From: Dugong dugon
Lineage: Eukaryota > Chordata > Mammalia > Sirenia > Dugongidae
Direction of reading: 5' to 3'
DNA: 64,000 bases
Assembly: GCA_030035585.1 (NCBI GenBank)
Contig: CM057473.1
Span: forward strand, 13,690,501-13,754,500
Positions 9,341 through 19,892 of the stretch are shown piece after piece (positions within the stretch are counted from its first letter, which is position 1; each line of letters begins with the position of its first letter). Below the pieces are notes generated by a model. The model searched no databases and had not been told where the DNA came from. It was given only the letters and a program-made list of their open reading frames with translations. The translations under genes were made by a program, and so were the position numbers.

Positions 9341-10849
9341 TATGTTTAAATCAATCACACAATATTAGATAAATAGCTGCCCTATATAGATGCCTATCCT
9401 AGGAGAGGAACAAAAGGCAAAGTACAGAGAGTGGGTTTTTTGCTTGTTTGTTTGCTTTCTAGAAGTTTTAAGAGAAGCGTAACCATGGCAACACAAAGAA
9501 AGTGGTCATATTGCCTTACAGAAATTAAAAAGAGCAAAGTGTAGATGATGAGACACTTATGCCTAACAATCCCGGCTCTCTTTTATCATTTTGTGACAGA
9601 GACTAGAACTTAGAATTATATCCACAACCCAAAGATTTTCAAAGTGGTCTGGGCATCTTATATACTCACAGGCAGTTACTCGATTTCCTGGAAATTATCA
9701 AGATGCACACATCATCCAAATAAGATTTTAAGCTTAGATTAGGGTAGCTGAACAAGAATCTGTCTTACTTCATTCACGCACTGAGAGATACAAGGCATTG
9801 ATTATATCTGAACATTTTTAATATATTGATTTATCTTGCCACTGCAAAGTTTGGTTCAGATTTTCACTGTAGCAAGATGTGTTGAAGATGAAATTTAGAT
9901 GAGGAGATCATTGGAGATATTTAGAAACAAATTCGATAATATTCTAAACATGTCAGGTAGTTGGGAAATATTATAGTTATTTTTTTCTGGCATAAAGCAT
10001 TTTTTTGCATATAAAATTTAATTAAGGCACTTCCACATATTATTACAATATAGAAAGTTTTAAGAAATGATTGCTTTGTCATAACAATGGGGGAAATATT
10101 AAATAAGCTACTTTCTAAGAAAGAAGAGACCCATGGTTTCTTTCAGCTCTAAAGATACAATGAAGGAGAAACGAACTGCCATAAAAGTATGGAGAAAACA
10201 TTTGGATTGTTACTGAATTGTAGTCTCCAAGTGTCATGCTACTACTTCTATCTCATGAAGTCTTCACTAAGTACACATCAAAAACACTATCAAGGCTTCT
10301 GGGTAGGTCAAGAGGACTGAGAGGAATCCTCTTGAAGTACATGAAGTCCTCACCAAGGGCAAGGCTGCTTCAGGGAAAGAGTTCAGATACATCACCACTT
10401 CGTGCATGTTCTTTTCATTGACTTGGTTATGGTACTTGATAAAGAACTGGACATAGGGCAACAGAGTGGGGAGGTATATTGCAGGTAGAGAAAGTGGTAG
10501 ACAAATATAGAAAGTGAGGTGGAATCCACAGTGTAACAAAATCTAACAGGTTTGCAGTAAAGCAGAGACATCTCCTGTAGTTTAGAAAGCCGGGGTTTGT
10601 GTTGTAAAACATACGTCTAAAAAGTCTAGTGATGCTCAGATGCCAAGCCTTAGTAAACAGAAATCCTTAACCCCTCAAAATATTTGAAGTCAAAGTTAAA
10701 CTGAAACTAAATAAAGCTGTAATGTAGCCCAGATACAGCTCAAATATAAGGACATTCACATACACACACAGACTACAAACAGAAGTCGGTGTGCATGCCT
10801 TTCTGGGTGAAGTATTTCCTACTTAAACTGTATTAATTTTTTTACATAT
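9341..10849. other. Unassigned DNA with short open frames
   Basis: Mostly AT-rich. Around 10,230-10,620 composition is more even, with overlapping open frames (plus 10,236-10,421; minus 10,267-10,539 and 10,427-10,612). None resembles a family that I know, and no splice or start context supports a gene. It may be an old unrecognised repeat. Confidence 0.4.
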
Positions 10850-12590
10850 AATGCATGACATATAATAAGAAATTACAATACTGCTAAAGAAGCAGAACAA
10901 CGTGATCACAATTCAAGATGTAAAATACTTAATAGACACTGACCTATAGATAAAGAGGATACTCAAGTAATTTTAGTCAATATCTCACAATGAGATGTGT
11001 GTAAAATTAGAGTCATATAAGTAGTGAAGGTAGAGAATAGGCAGAAGAATTATTTGAAAAAATAAAGCCTGATAATTTTTCAAAATTATTTAAACAGACT
11101 AATACACATATTGAAAAAGTTCAGGAAACTACTAACAGGATAAATAAGAATAATGAAAAAACCCACCAGGATAAAATGGAAACAAAAATAGACCATATTA
11201 GCCAGAAGACTACAGAAAAGGAGAAAGAAGAAAAAAATAGATGTGATATATAGAAAACTAACATCAAGATAATTGACTGAAATTGCAACATGTCAATAAG
11301 CATATTACATATAAAGAAATTAAAATATTTACTTAAGTAGTAGAAATTTTCAGATTAAATATCAAATATGTATTATTATAAAATCCCAATTTAAAATATT
11401 AGGTTTAAAAGAGACATAAGTTTAAAAAAATAGAAAGGTAGAATGAGTTGCATCATAAAACATTAAGCTAAATAAAAGCAGTGTAAACCAAAAACCAAAC
11501 CCATCTCCGTCGAGTGGATTCTGACTTGTATATTAATTAATAGACTTAATTAATAGACTTCAAGACAAATAGTATTACCAAGGTCATTTCATAAGGATTA
11601 TAGAATTGATTTCTTAAGAAAATATTATATTTTCAAATGTATATGCATTTAAGAAAAATAGAAAACTGAACAATGTCTTACTTTATGAATATATGAAGCA
11701 AATATTGACAGAAATAAAAGTAGATAGATAAATCCACGCTCATAATTGGATATAATAATACCACATTCGCTGTAATTAATAGAACAAGATGAAAATAAAT
11801 GTGAATTTAGGATATCTGAACAATACCGTAACTAAGCTAGTATCGAATGACATTTATATTATATGGAAAAGCACAAAGAATACTTACCAAATCCCTCAAA
11901 ATGGCTTATACTGAGGTCCATAAAAGATCTCAATAAATTTCAGAGATTTAAAATTGTATGTAAATTTGTTGTCCTACTGTAACAGTATTAAAATGGAAAT
12001 CAGTTACAATAAGTTATCAGGAAATCTCAAAATTTAGAAATTAAACAATGCCCTACCAATAAATACCTGATGGGATAAAGAAGAAAAGAAAAAAATTGGA
12101 AAATATTATAATACTATTGAAGATAAAAACATAGCATATCAAAATTTGAAGATGCAGACAAAGCCATCATTGTATGCAAATTTAGAATTTTAAATGGCAG
12201 TAATATAAAATAAGAAATGTATGCCAATGATCTAAGCTTTCACACTAAAAAAGTTAAGAAATAGAAAGTTAAACACAAAGTAAGACTATAAGAAATAGAA
12301 ATCAATGAAAGCAAGTAATAGAAAAAAAATCAACAAAAAATACTTGATTTTTTTTTTTTTTCAAAGATTAACAGAACTAATAACACTCTAGAGTGCCTGA
12401 TATTAGGGAAAAAAACATAAAAACGCTAAATGCCAATATAAGAATATAAGAAGACATGAAAGGGAAAAAGATGAGATTATAAAGAACTTAATGTTTATAC
12501 GTTTTATAAAATAGATGAAAAGGAAAAAATCTTGTAAAGTACTACTTACCTAAAGGAACAGAAATAATAATAATATTTTAAAACCTTTGT
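10850..12590 (+). mobile_element. Old L1 (L1M/HAL1-like) fragment
   Basis: A strongly decayed plus-strand L1. Recognisable landmarks are the end of ORF1 and spacer near 11,030-11,150 (ATAATTTTTCAAAATTA..., then 'ACTAACAGGATAAATAAGAA'), the endonuclease region of ORF2 near 11,280-11,770 ('GACATAAGTTTAAA', 'ATATATGAAGCAAATATTGA', 'GATAAATCCACGCTCATAAT') and the region before RT near 12,300-12,500 ('AGAAATCAATGAAAGCAAG'). No frame survives. A SINE fragment sits inside it at 11,486-11,531. The divergence implies an age older than the AfroSINE copies. Confidence 0.65.
11486..11531 (-). mobile_element. AfroSINE tail fragment
   Basis: Only the 3' end of a reverse SINE (AACCAAAAACCAAACCC followed by TCGAGTGGATTCTGACT), inserted in the old L1. 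Confidence 0.7.
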
Positions 12591-12598
12591 TAATTTCC

Positions 12599-12690
12599 TG
12601 GAAACCCTGGTGGCATAGTGGTTAAGAGCTACTGCTGCTAACCAGAAGATCGGCAGTTTGAATCCACCAGGTGCTCCTTGGAAACTCTAA
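12599..12690 (+). mobile_element. AfroSINE 5' half
   Basis: The tRNA-like head and CCACCAGGTGCTCCTTGG block are present. The copy stops where MLT1-like sequence starts, so its 3' half is missing. Confidence 0.85.
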
Positions 12691-13018
12691 AATACCACAA
12701 AGTTGTTGACTTTAAAGAATATAAATTTATTGTCCACAGTTCTGAAGACCAGAATTCTAGCTCAGGATATTGGCCTTGGTGTTTCCTTCTGTGGGCTCTG
12801 AGACAGAAACTGTTCCATGCTTCTCTCCTAGCTTCTGGTGGCTGCTGGCCATCCTTGGCATTCTTTGGCTTATAGATACATTTTCACATGACATCTTCCC
12901 TCTGTATCTACCTTTCCATATATATTTTCCACTTTTGTAAGGACAGGAATCATATAGGATTAGGACCCACCCTACTACAGTATGACCTTCTGTTAACTTT
13001 CAAAAACTCTATCTCCAA
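12691..13018 (-). mobile_element. MLT1-type LTR (ERVL-MaLR fossil)
   Basis: The reverse of an MLT1-like LTR: AATACCACAAAG, AATTTATTGTCCACAGTTCTG, GGATTAGGACCCACCC and CTATCTCCAAAC are recognised in consensus order. It is old and diverged. The fossil extends up to the insertion point of the next LTR at 13,025. Confidence 0.75.
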
Positions 13019-13024
13019 ACATGG

Positions 13025-13533
13025 TGTCTTAGTCATCTAGTGCTGCTATAACAGAAATACCACAAGTGGATGGCTTTAACAAAGAGAAGTTTATTCTCTC
13101 ACAGTCCGGTAGGCTACAAGTCCAAATTCAGGGCACCAGCTCCAGGGGAATGCTTTCTCTCTTGGCTCTGGAGGAAGGTCTGTGTCATCAGTCTTCCCTT
13201 GGTCTGGAAGCTTCTCTTCACTGGAACCTCAGGTCCAAAGCATGCTCTCTGCTCCAGGCACTGCTTTCTTGGTGGTATGAGGTTCCCATGTGTCTCTGCT
13301 TGTTTCTCTCTTTTATATCTCACGGGAGATTGGCTTAAGACACTATCCAGTCTTGTAAACCTCATCAGTATAACTGCCACTAATCCATCTTATTAGATCA
13401 TAGTGATTGAATTTACAACACGTAAGGAAATCACGTCTGATTACAAAATGGTACACAATCATACAATACTGGGAATCATTACTCAGCCAAATTGATACAT
13501 ATTTTTTATGGGGACATAATTCAATATATGACA
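13025..13533 (-). mobile_element. Solo LTR (ERVL-MaLR-like fossil)
   Basis: A 509-base LTR in reverse orientation. It starts TGTCTTAGTCATCTAGTGCT and ends in ...ATGACA, flanked by the 5-base duplication CATGG (13,020-13,024 and 13,534-13,538). It is closely similar along its length to the solo LTR at 35,443-35,955. The ends resemble MLT/MST LTRs read backwards (TTAGTC...GCTGCTATAACAGAAATACC...ACATAATTCAATA). The open frames across it are not genes. Confidence 0.85.
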
Positions 13534-13538
13534 CATGG

Positions 13539-14125
13539 TTATAGTCAATAGTAGCTATGTTTGAGCCCATTGTTGTAGCCACTGAGTCAATCGATCTTCT
13601 TGATGGTCTCCCTCTGTTTCACTGACCCCCTACTTTACCAAGCATGATATCCTACTCCAGCAATTGATCCTTTCTGATGACATATCCAAAGTAAGTGAGA
13701 AGTCCCGCCATTCTCACTTCTAAGGAGCATTCTGGCTGTACTTCCTCCAAGACAGATTTGTCCCTTCTTCTGGCATTCTATATACTATTCTTCGCCAACA
13801 CCACAATTCAAAGATGTCAATTCTTTTTCCATCTTCCCTCTACATCGTCCAGTTTTTCAATGCATATGAAGCAACTGAACATACTATGGCTTGGGTTCTG
13901 CATTTGTTAGTCATCTAAGTGCCATCTTGGCTTTTTAAGATTATAAAGAGTTCATTTTCCACAGATTTGCCAATGCAATATGTCGTTTGATTTCTTGACT
14001 GCTGATTCTATGGGTATTCATTGTTGATTCAAGCAGAATGAAATCTTTGATAACTTCAATTTCTTCACTATTTGTCATGTTTTTGTTTGTGAGAATTTTT
14101 ACTTTCTTCACGTTCAGATACAATA
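13539..14125 (-). mobile_element. RTE/BovB-type LINE fragment
   Basis: The reverse of the 3' part of the RTE ORF. The conserved stretch encoding ...VLEEVQPECSLEVKMARL..., seen forward at 20.8 kb, is readable here from about 13,700-13,750, and 'TTGACTGCTGATTCTATGGG' from about 13,990. The extreme 3' tail is lacking next to the solo LTR. Multiple frame breaks. Confidence 0.85.
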
Positions 14126-14449
14126 TAAATTATTTCCATATATATTGAATAGCTTTTAGAAATTAAATGATTAAAGAATGCTTTGATACAAGGAAGAACA
14201 AGAGACATAAAACTACCATAAGTAAGAAGGATGTGTTCCCCATTGCAGGAAGCAAGACAGCATCATCAGATATTCAACCCTTGCACTAGACATAGTTAAA
14301 TATAATATAATCTCACATACCTGTCCTTATGGTCATTATAACAACTAGGAAATCTGTAACAATCCTAAAATGTTAATAAGAATGGTAAGGCTGCATCGGA
14401 AGACAAAGAAGCAGCAAAATTCTATTTCAGTGTAAGTATGTGTGTGTAT
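14126..14449. other. Unassigned AT-rich DNA
   Basis: No recognisable gene or repeat. Confidence 0.5.
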
Positions 14450-14622
14450 GGAAACCCTGATGGCATAGTGGTTAAGAGCTACAGCTGCTAACCAAAATGT
14501 TGGCAGTTTGAATCCACCAGGCTCTCCCTAGAAACCCTATGAGGCAGTTCTACTCTGTCTTATAGGGTCACTATGAGTTGGAATTGACTCAATAGCAATG
14601 GGTTTGGTTTTGTTTTTTTTTA
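14450..14622 (+). mobile_element. AfroSINE
   Basis: Full-length forward copy from GGAAACCCTGATGGCATAG through 'CTATGAGTTGGAATTGACTC' to a T/G-rich tail (GGTTTGGTTTTGTTTT). Confidence 0.9.
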
Positions 14623-14799
14623 AGTGTATGTATATATACACATACACATACAGAGCTTTTTTTTTTTTTTTAACTCTAAGAACTTGACACCAATGAAAAT
14701 AATTGAAGTTATTAGATGTTAGGAAAATATACAAGCTGTAGACAGAAAGTAGGACATTGAGGAGGAATGATGGAGTGGAGGTATATAGCAAAGATTATT

Positions 14800-14962
14800 G
14801 TTGTTATAAACCCATTGCTGTCAAGTTCATTCTGACTCATAGCTACCCTATAGGACAGAGTAGAACTCTCCCATAGGGTTTCCAAAGAGCTGCTGGTAGA
14901 TGCAAACTGCTGAACTTTTGATTAGCAGCCGAGCTCTTAACCACTGTGCAACTAGGGCCCCA
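14800..14962 (-). mobile_element. AfroSINE
   Basis: Reverse full-length copy whose head is on the right (TTAACCACTGTGCAACTAGG). It faces the forward copy at 14,450 across about 180 bases. Confidence 0.9.
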
Positions 14963-15236
14963 GTGTTGTTACAGTCCTCATTAAATAATTATATTTAATA
15001 ATTTAATTACATCCATGAGAGATCTTCCCTACATTTCACTTGCATGTAATAAAGATACCAAATTTTAACAAGGGCATAATTCAAAGTAAAAAGTAATGAT
15101 CATTTGACTCAGATACATTTTTTGAACTGTAATGTGTCTTTTCTCCATCTATATCTCAGAAATTATTTGAAAGGTGTAACTGTGTAACTCCAAGTAACCA
15201 TTTTCAGAAGTATAAAAATACATCTAAGATATTTCA

Positions 15237-15281
<45 letters not shown>

Positions 15282-15322
15282 AATACAAATAGGAATAGGA
15301 ATAGGAATATGAGAAAAATATA
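14963..15322. repeat. Unassigned DNA with (TG)n microsatellite
   Basis: About 40 bases of (GT)n at 15,239-15,278, followed by three ATAGGA-like units (15,290-15,308). Otherwise AT-rich with no recognisable gene. Confidence 0.8.
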
Positions 15323-15690
15323 TGATGGTTAATTTTATATATCATCTTGGCTAGGCTGTAGTGCCCAGTTGTTTGATCAAATATTATAAAATATTTATAT
15401 GTGATTAGCAGTTAAATCTGTTGGCTTGAAGTAAAACACATCACACTTCACAATGTGTGTGGGCTTCATCCAATCAGTTGAAGGTTTTAAGAGCAAAACT
15501 GGAGGTTTCCCCTAGAGAGAACTCTGCCCCTAGAATATAAGTAGACGTTCTGCTAGAATTTCTCTTTGGCCCCCACTGCCAGACCTGCCAATTTGGGACA
15601 TAAGACTATCTGAATTTCCAGTCTGTCACCTAATCTAGGCGTTTTGAACTATCAGCCCTAATTCCTTAAAATCTCTCTCTGTCTTTTTCT
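15323..15690 (+). mobile_element. Ancient ERVL-type LTR (fossil)
   Basis: Forward LTR-like sequence: TTAATTTTATATATCATCTTGGCTAGGCTG, GTGCCCAGTTGTTTGATCAAA, TGTGGGCTTCATCCAATCAGTTGAAGG and a 3' end with AATCTCTCTCTGTC. The same family appears at 30,449-30,955 and, partly, at 47,880-48,155. It is directly followed by the ERVL dUTPase remnant. Old and diverged. The exact subfamily name is not assigned. Confidence 0.65.
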
Positions 15691-16010
15691 TAGTTCCAAA
15701 GGGAGGAATGCTTCCACCAGGAAACACAATGATTCCACTGAACTAGAAATTAATACTGTCACTTGACCACTTTGTATTCCTCATGACTTTGAATCAACAG
15801 GCAAAACAGAGAGTTATCATACTGGCTGATGTGATTGATCATCATTACCAAGAGGAAATTATACTGTCATTACATAATGGAGGTAACAAAGACTATGTCT
15901 GGAATACGAGAGATCTCTTAGGGTGTCTCTTAGTGCTACCATGTCCTGTGACTAAAGTCAATGGAAAACTACAACAACCCAATTTAGGCTGGACAAATAA
16001 AGCATAATAT
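15691..16010 (+). mobile_element. ERVL dUTPase-region fossil
   Basis: Remnant of the 3' end of an ERVL (class III endogenous retrovirus) interior. ERVL is unusual in carrying a dUTPase domain after integrase, and the open stretch at 15,783-16,007 resembles it (VIDHHYQEEI, LHNGGNKDYVWNT, LLVLPCPVTKVNGKLQQP). In a retrovirus dUTPase lowers dUTP during DNA synthesis. This is a broken fossil abutting the LTR of the next element. Confidence 0.75.
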
Positions 16011-16014
16011 GCAT

Positions 16015-16481
16015 TGTTAAAAATGAAGCAGAGCTTTTGTAAAATAAAAGAACAGTTTTATTCAGATTCAAAGATTTACAAATTGAGATGTGCCAAAATG
16101 AATATTTAAAATGCCATTCCATAGAGGGAGCATAAGAACATATCATTTATCATAACTTTGTACAGAGAAAGGAAAGAGTATGATGGTACATTTGATTGGT
16201 TGACATTCAACATGCTCTGTAAGAAATTTGTCAGTAATTTCTATTGGTTTGGGTACTCAACTTTAGCAACAATTTCCTGTATTCCAGAATTGGTTCCTGC
16301 AACAATTTGAGTAGGCCACGTCAGAATAATGTAGAATAAGTTATTTTGGTCAAGGGTGTCATCATGGGTCAAGTACTGTAAAAAGTGGAAGTAGGCGCTC
16401 AGGACAAAATGGAGTCTGAGTCAGACCCATTCAGCCATTTTAGTTATGTTAAGTGCCTCAGTTTTAGAGTGCTCTTTTACA
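16015..16481 (-). repeat. 3' LTR of the fossil retrovirus
   Basis: 467-base LTR with TG...CA ends. The reverse of an AATAAA signal (TTTATT) lies near 16,058. Aligns along its length with 17,838-18,293. Confidence 0.85.
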
Positions 16482-16959
16482 CTTTCTCCTTCTGATCATG
16501 AATTTCTGTAGAGATTCCTTGATCACCACTGTAAGAGTGCTTTCTTCTGCATGGACTTCTCATTGGATTTATCTTTTTATAAATTGGATTTTTCATCATG
16601 CCATAGCTCAGATAATTTTCTTCTGTGATCCTCCAGACCAAATTTGGAGGAACAACATCCAAAAGGGCTAACTCAAGGTGTGAGGTCAGCCTCTAAGAAT
16701 TTAGTTTCTTCAAGATGCATAACCTGCTGCATAGTGAGGGGGACTACAGTTTGGTTACAAGAATTATACATACATTTCATACAATATTTAATTAAACTTA
16801 AAATAATTATTATAGCAATCATAAAGATTAACCTGTTCTGTAGAATAGAGCACAGCTAGGAACCAATGCCATTGGGGAACGGACTAAAGATATCTAAAAA
16901 GGGAGAGTCAGGCACAGGAGGTATTCAATGCAGCCAAGCAGCCTTCTGGTAAATTTTTC

Positions 16960-17175
16960 TAATATCTTATTCTACTTCCCTGGTGGTATTTATCCAGGTG
17001 CAATAGGAAGTGTTAGCAATGACACAACTCCTTGTTGGGATGGAAGAATATCAAGAGCTGTCCTATGTTTTAATACAACTTTAGAAAGAGAGTCTGAAGA
17101 TTTCTGTTGGGCTAACATTCCATCTGCAATATCATCAGAAATTTGAGTCATTGTAGCAGATAAATTGTGAAGAGA
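16960..17175 (-). mobile_element. env TM-like remnant inside the fossil
   Basis: Read on the minus strand, this stretch resembles the region around the immunosuppressive-type domain of a retroviral transmembrane protein (ISDDIADGMLAQQ, then VVLKHRTALD). It is a broken fossil named only from this pattern. Confidence 0.5.
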
Positions 17176-17837
17176 TTTTTCAAGCTATACCATAGTTGGG
17201 TAGAAGTGCTCAGAGAAATACTCATCCCATCTCATGTTTTTAGACTATTGGATTATATTGTGATAAAAAGTCTCTCCTATTCTGAATAAGGATCTTTAAA
17301 TCACTAGCCCAGTGTATACTTTCATTATAGGTGTGGACATCTACAAACTGCTAAATACCAATCAAGATAAGCATCTTAAACCTTTTGTTTAGTCATATGA
17401 TTCTCTAAGTTAGGTCTTAGGTATACCAATTTTCCCAGTTCAAATGAACTCAAAAGTGGCCACTGGTCAGATAAACTGTCTTTGTTCAGGGCATTCTAGA
17501 GTTCTAAATACAAACATGACCGAGGCCCTTAAGTCTCGGACATGTAATGGAGATCCACTAGGGAAATCTGTAGGCTCAGACTCAGCAGAATCAATGACCA
17601 TGCTAAAAGACAGTTACAAACATCTTCAGACACAAACCAAAATCTGAATAAAATGGAGCTGAACTGCAGTGTAACAAGATGTAGCTCACAGTCTGAAAGG
17701 ACTCGCCAAACGGCCTCCAAAGCTCCTTGTGGAAATGGAGAGCCTAAAAGTGCTCAGCAGGATCCTTTGGCCATGCCCAATGTGGGCTTTGAGGCCATAG
17801 TTTGGTCACTTCTGTCACACTTCTGACAGCAATTAAT

Positions 17838-18293
17838 TGTTAAAAAAGAAACAGAGTTTCTGTAAAATAAGTGTTTTATTCAGATTCAAAGATTTGCAAA
17901 TCAGGAAGCAACAAAATGAAAATTCAAAATGACCTTCCAAAGAGGGAGCATAAGCACACATCTTTTATCAGAACTTTGTAAGTGTAAGACTACAGTGGTA
18001 CATCTGATTGGTTGACATTCAATGTGCTCTGTAAGACACATTTATCACGAATTTCCATTGGCTGGCGTACTCAACCTTAGCCACAGTTTCCTGTGTTGCA
18101 GAGTTGGTTCCTCCAACAACCTAGGTGGACCATGTCAGAATGTTGCAGAACAAGTTATTTTGGTCAAGAGTGTAGTCATGGGTCATATACTTTAAAAAAC
18201 AAAAGCAGGGGCCTAGGACAAAAAGGAGTCTGATTCAGACCTGTGTCAGCCATTTTAGATTGTTAAGTGCCTGCGTTTTAGAATGCTCTTTCA
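17838..18293 (-). repeat. 5' LTR of the fossil retrovirus
   Basis: 456-base partner of the LTR at 16,015-16,481, with the same ends (TG...CA on the element strand). Confidence 0.85.
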
Positions 18294-18365
18294 CTATATA
18301 TATGGTGACAGATATTAAAGATTTCCTTAATATGTGAAGGAAATTAAAAATTTAATCTGTATACA

Positions 18366-18492
18366 TGCTAACCAAAAGGTCGGCAGTTCACATCCACCAG
18401 GCACTCCTTGGAAACCCTTTGGGGAAGTTCTACTCTGTTCCATAGGGTCACTGTGAGTCAGAATCGACTGTATGGAAACAGGTTTTTTTTTA
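18366..18492 (+). mobile_element. AfroSINE, 5'-truncated
   Basis: Begins inside the head at TGCTAACCAAAAGGTCGGCA and runs to the T-rich tail (ACAGGTTTTTTTT). Confidence 0.9.
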
Positions 18493-19892
18493 TATATATG
18501 CCCATATATAATCTGAATAATTTTTAGAAATTCACATTTATTATTTTTATTTATCTACTTTTTTCAAATACTTGAAGAGCATTTTTTTAAGATAAATACT
18601 CAGTTTTTTAAGATTTTTTTTTTTTTTAATTTTATAGTTGAAAGAAAGAGAAAAAGAAGGGAGGAAGGGAGGGAGAGAAGGAAGGAAGGAAATAAAAGAA
18701 TAGAAATAAATAATTGAAAAATAACAACCACAAAAAAAGTCTCTACTACTTTGTATGGATAATATTAAAATTTGTTAACATATAGAACACTATTAAGTCA
18801 TTAATTTTTTCTGTGTATTAATGAAAAATTAACCAAAATACTTTATATTGATGTTTTAAAATATACTTAAGTATGGGAGGAAAATAACAGTTGGATTACT
18901 TAATTTTACAAATATTTCCTCAAATCTCTACAGGTAGTCAGGAAACTTTGTTGTACTACAGGGTTCTATGTGTTTGTTTTAATGTCAGGAAACGTACGAA
19001 TAAAGATTCTCGGAGTTAGTTGAATAAATTATTTCAGCTGATCTTTGCAATTAGTTACCATGGTAACCTTTCCTTTTTCTCCTCTGTGAAAAAGGGAAGG
19101 TGTTAGTGTGGCTGGAAGAAGAGCAAGCTGCTGTCATTAGGATAGTTTTGTAGCTTCTTGTCTACACATGATTGTTCTTATAGATTCTGAAAACATATTA
19201 CATAAACTTAGTCCTCTTGTTTTCAAAGAAGGAATAAAAACTCAAAATGAAGATCATGTTATTTTATAACTTAATATGTTCTTAAAAAAAATATTTTTAA
19301 AGAAACATTCTAGAATACAATACTACAGTTAATGGAACCATTTTTTTCAACATCCAAACAAACAAGCCTTAGAGATTACTTAAAACATAGTAAAAAAAAA
19401 AAAAAAAAAAAAAAAAATGTTGGTTCCATATATTGCATTTCTAATTTGGTTTGATTTGAAAATATTTCTTTCAAAAACATGATTAGGCCTCCAAGCACCA
19501 GACATTTCCAAAACTTCTGCCATAGACGTTCTTATATGTTTATTTAATTTTCAGAAATTTTATCCAATTAAAATAGAATAGAAAACAGATTAAAATCAGC
19601 AAATACATGTAGAAGATTGCCTGTTTTAATAGCTACAACTGATACAATACGAAAAACAGTCATTGAGAAACTTTCTTTAAAACCACAATAACATGGGTGG
19701 AGAAAAGGCAAAAAAAGAAAAAAACAGCCAGTGTGCACAAATTTATTTTTTTGCTAATTTTTCTACTCCTGTGCTCTCCTTTTAAACAATATGTTCACTA
19801 CATTCTGGTCCAAAATTAAGTATGTTTTTAATATCTAACAACTTCCTTATACTTGAGCTTATTTTAAATTATAACGCACTATTTCCTAAGTC
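18493..19892. other. Unassigned AT-rich DNA with simple repeats
   Basis: Contains a (GAAG/GGGA)n purine tract at about 18,640-18,700 and an A27 run at 19,391-19,417. No gene or named repeat recognised. Confidence 0.55.

Larger units (their letters stand above)
16015..18293 (-). mobile_element. Fossil endogenous retrovirus with two LTRs
   Basis: Two direct copies of one LTR (16,015-16,481 and 17,838-18,293) enclose about 1.36 kb, oriented on the minus strand. Directly inside the 5' (right) LTR, 17,818-17,831 matches the start of a tRNA-Leu-type primer-binding site. Part of the interior resembles a retroviral env transmembrane region. Gag-pol sequence is not recognisable, so most of the interior is lost. 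The two LTRs look about 80% identical by eye, which implies an ancient insertion. No convincing target duplication was found. It lies at the end of the ERVL dUTPase remnant and may have inserted into it. Confidence 0.75.

Noticed and set aside
13066-13396. Open frames on both strands, repeated at 35,484-35,811
   Set aside because: Both sit in the same solo LTR family. The similarity between the two loci is repeat homology, not a gene family.
15163-15345. Open frame with a His/Thr repeat
   Set aside because: It is a translation of the (TG)n microsatellite.
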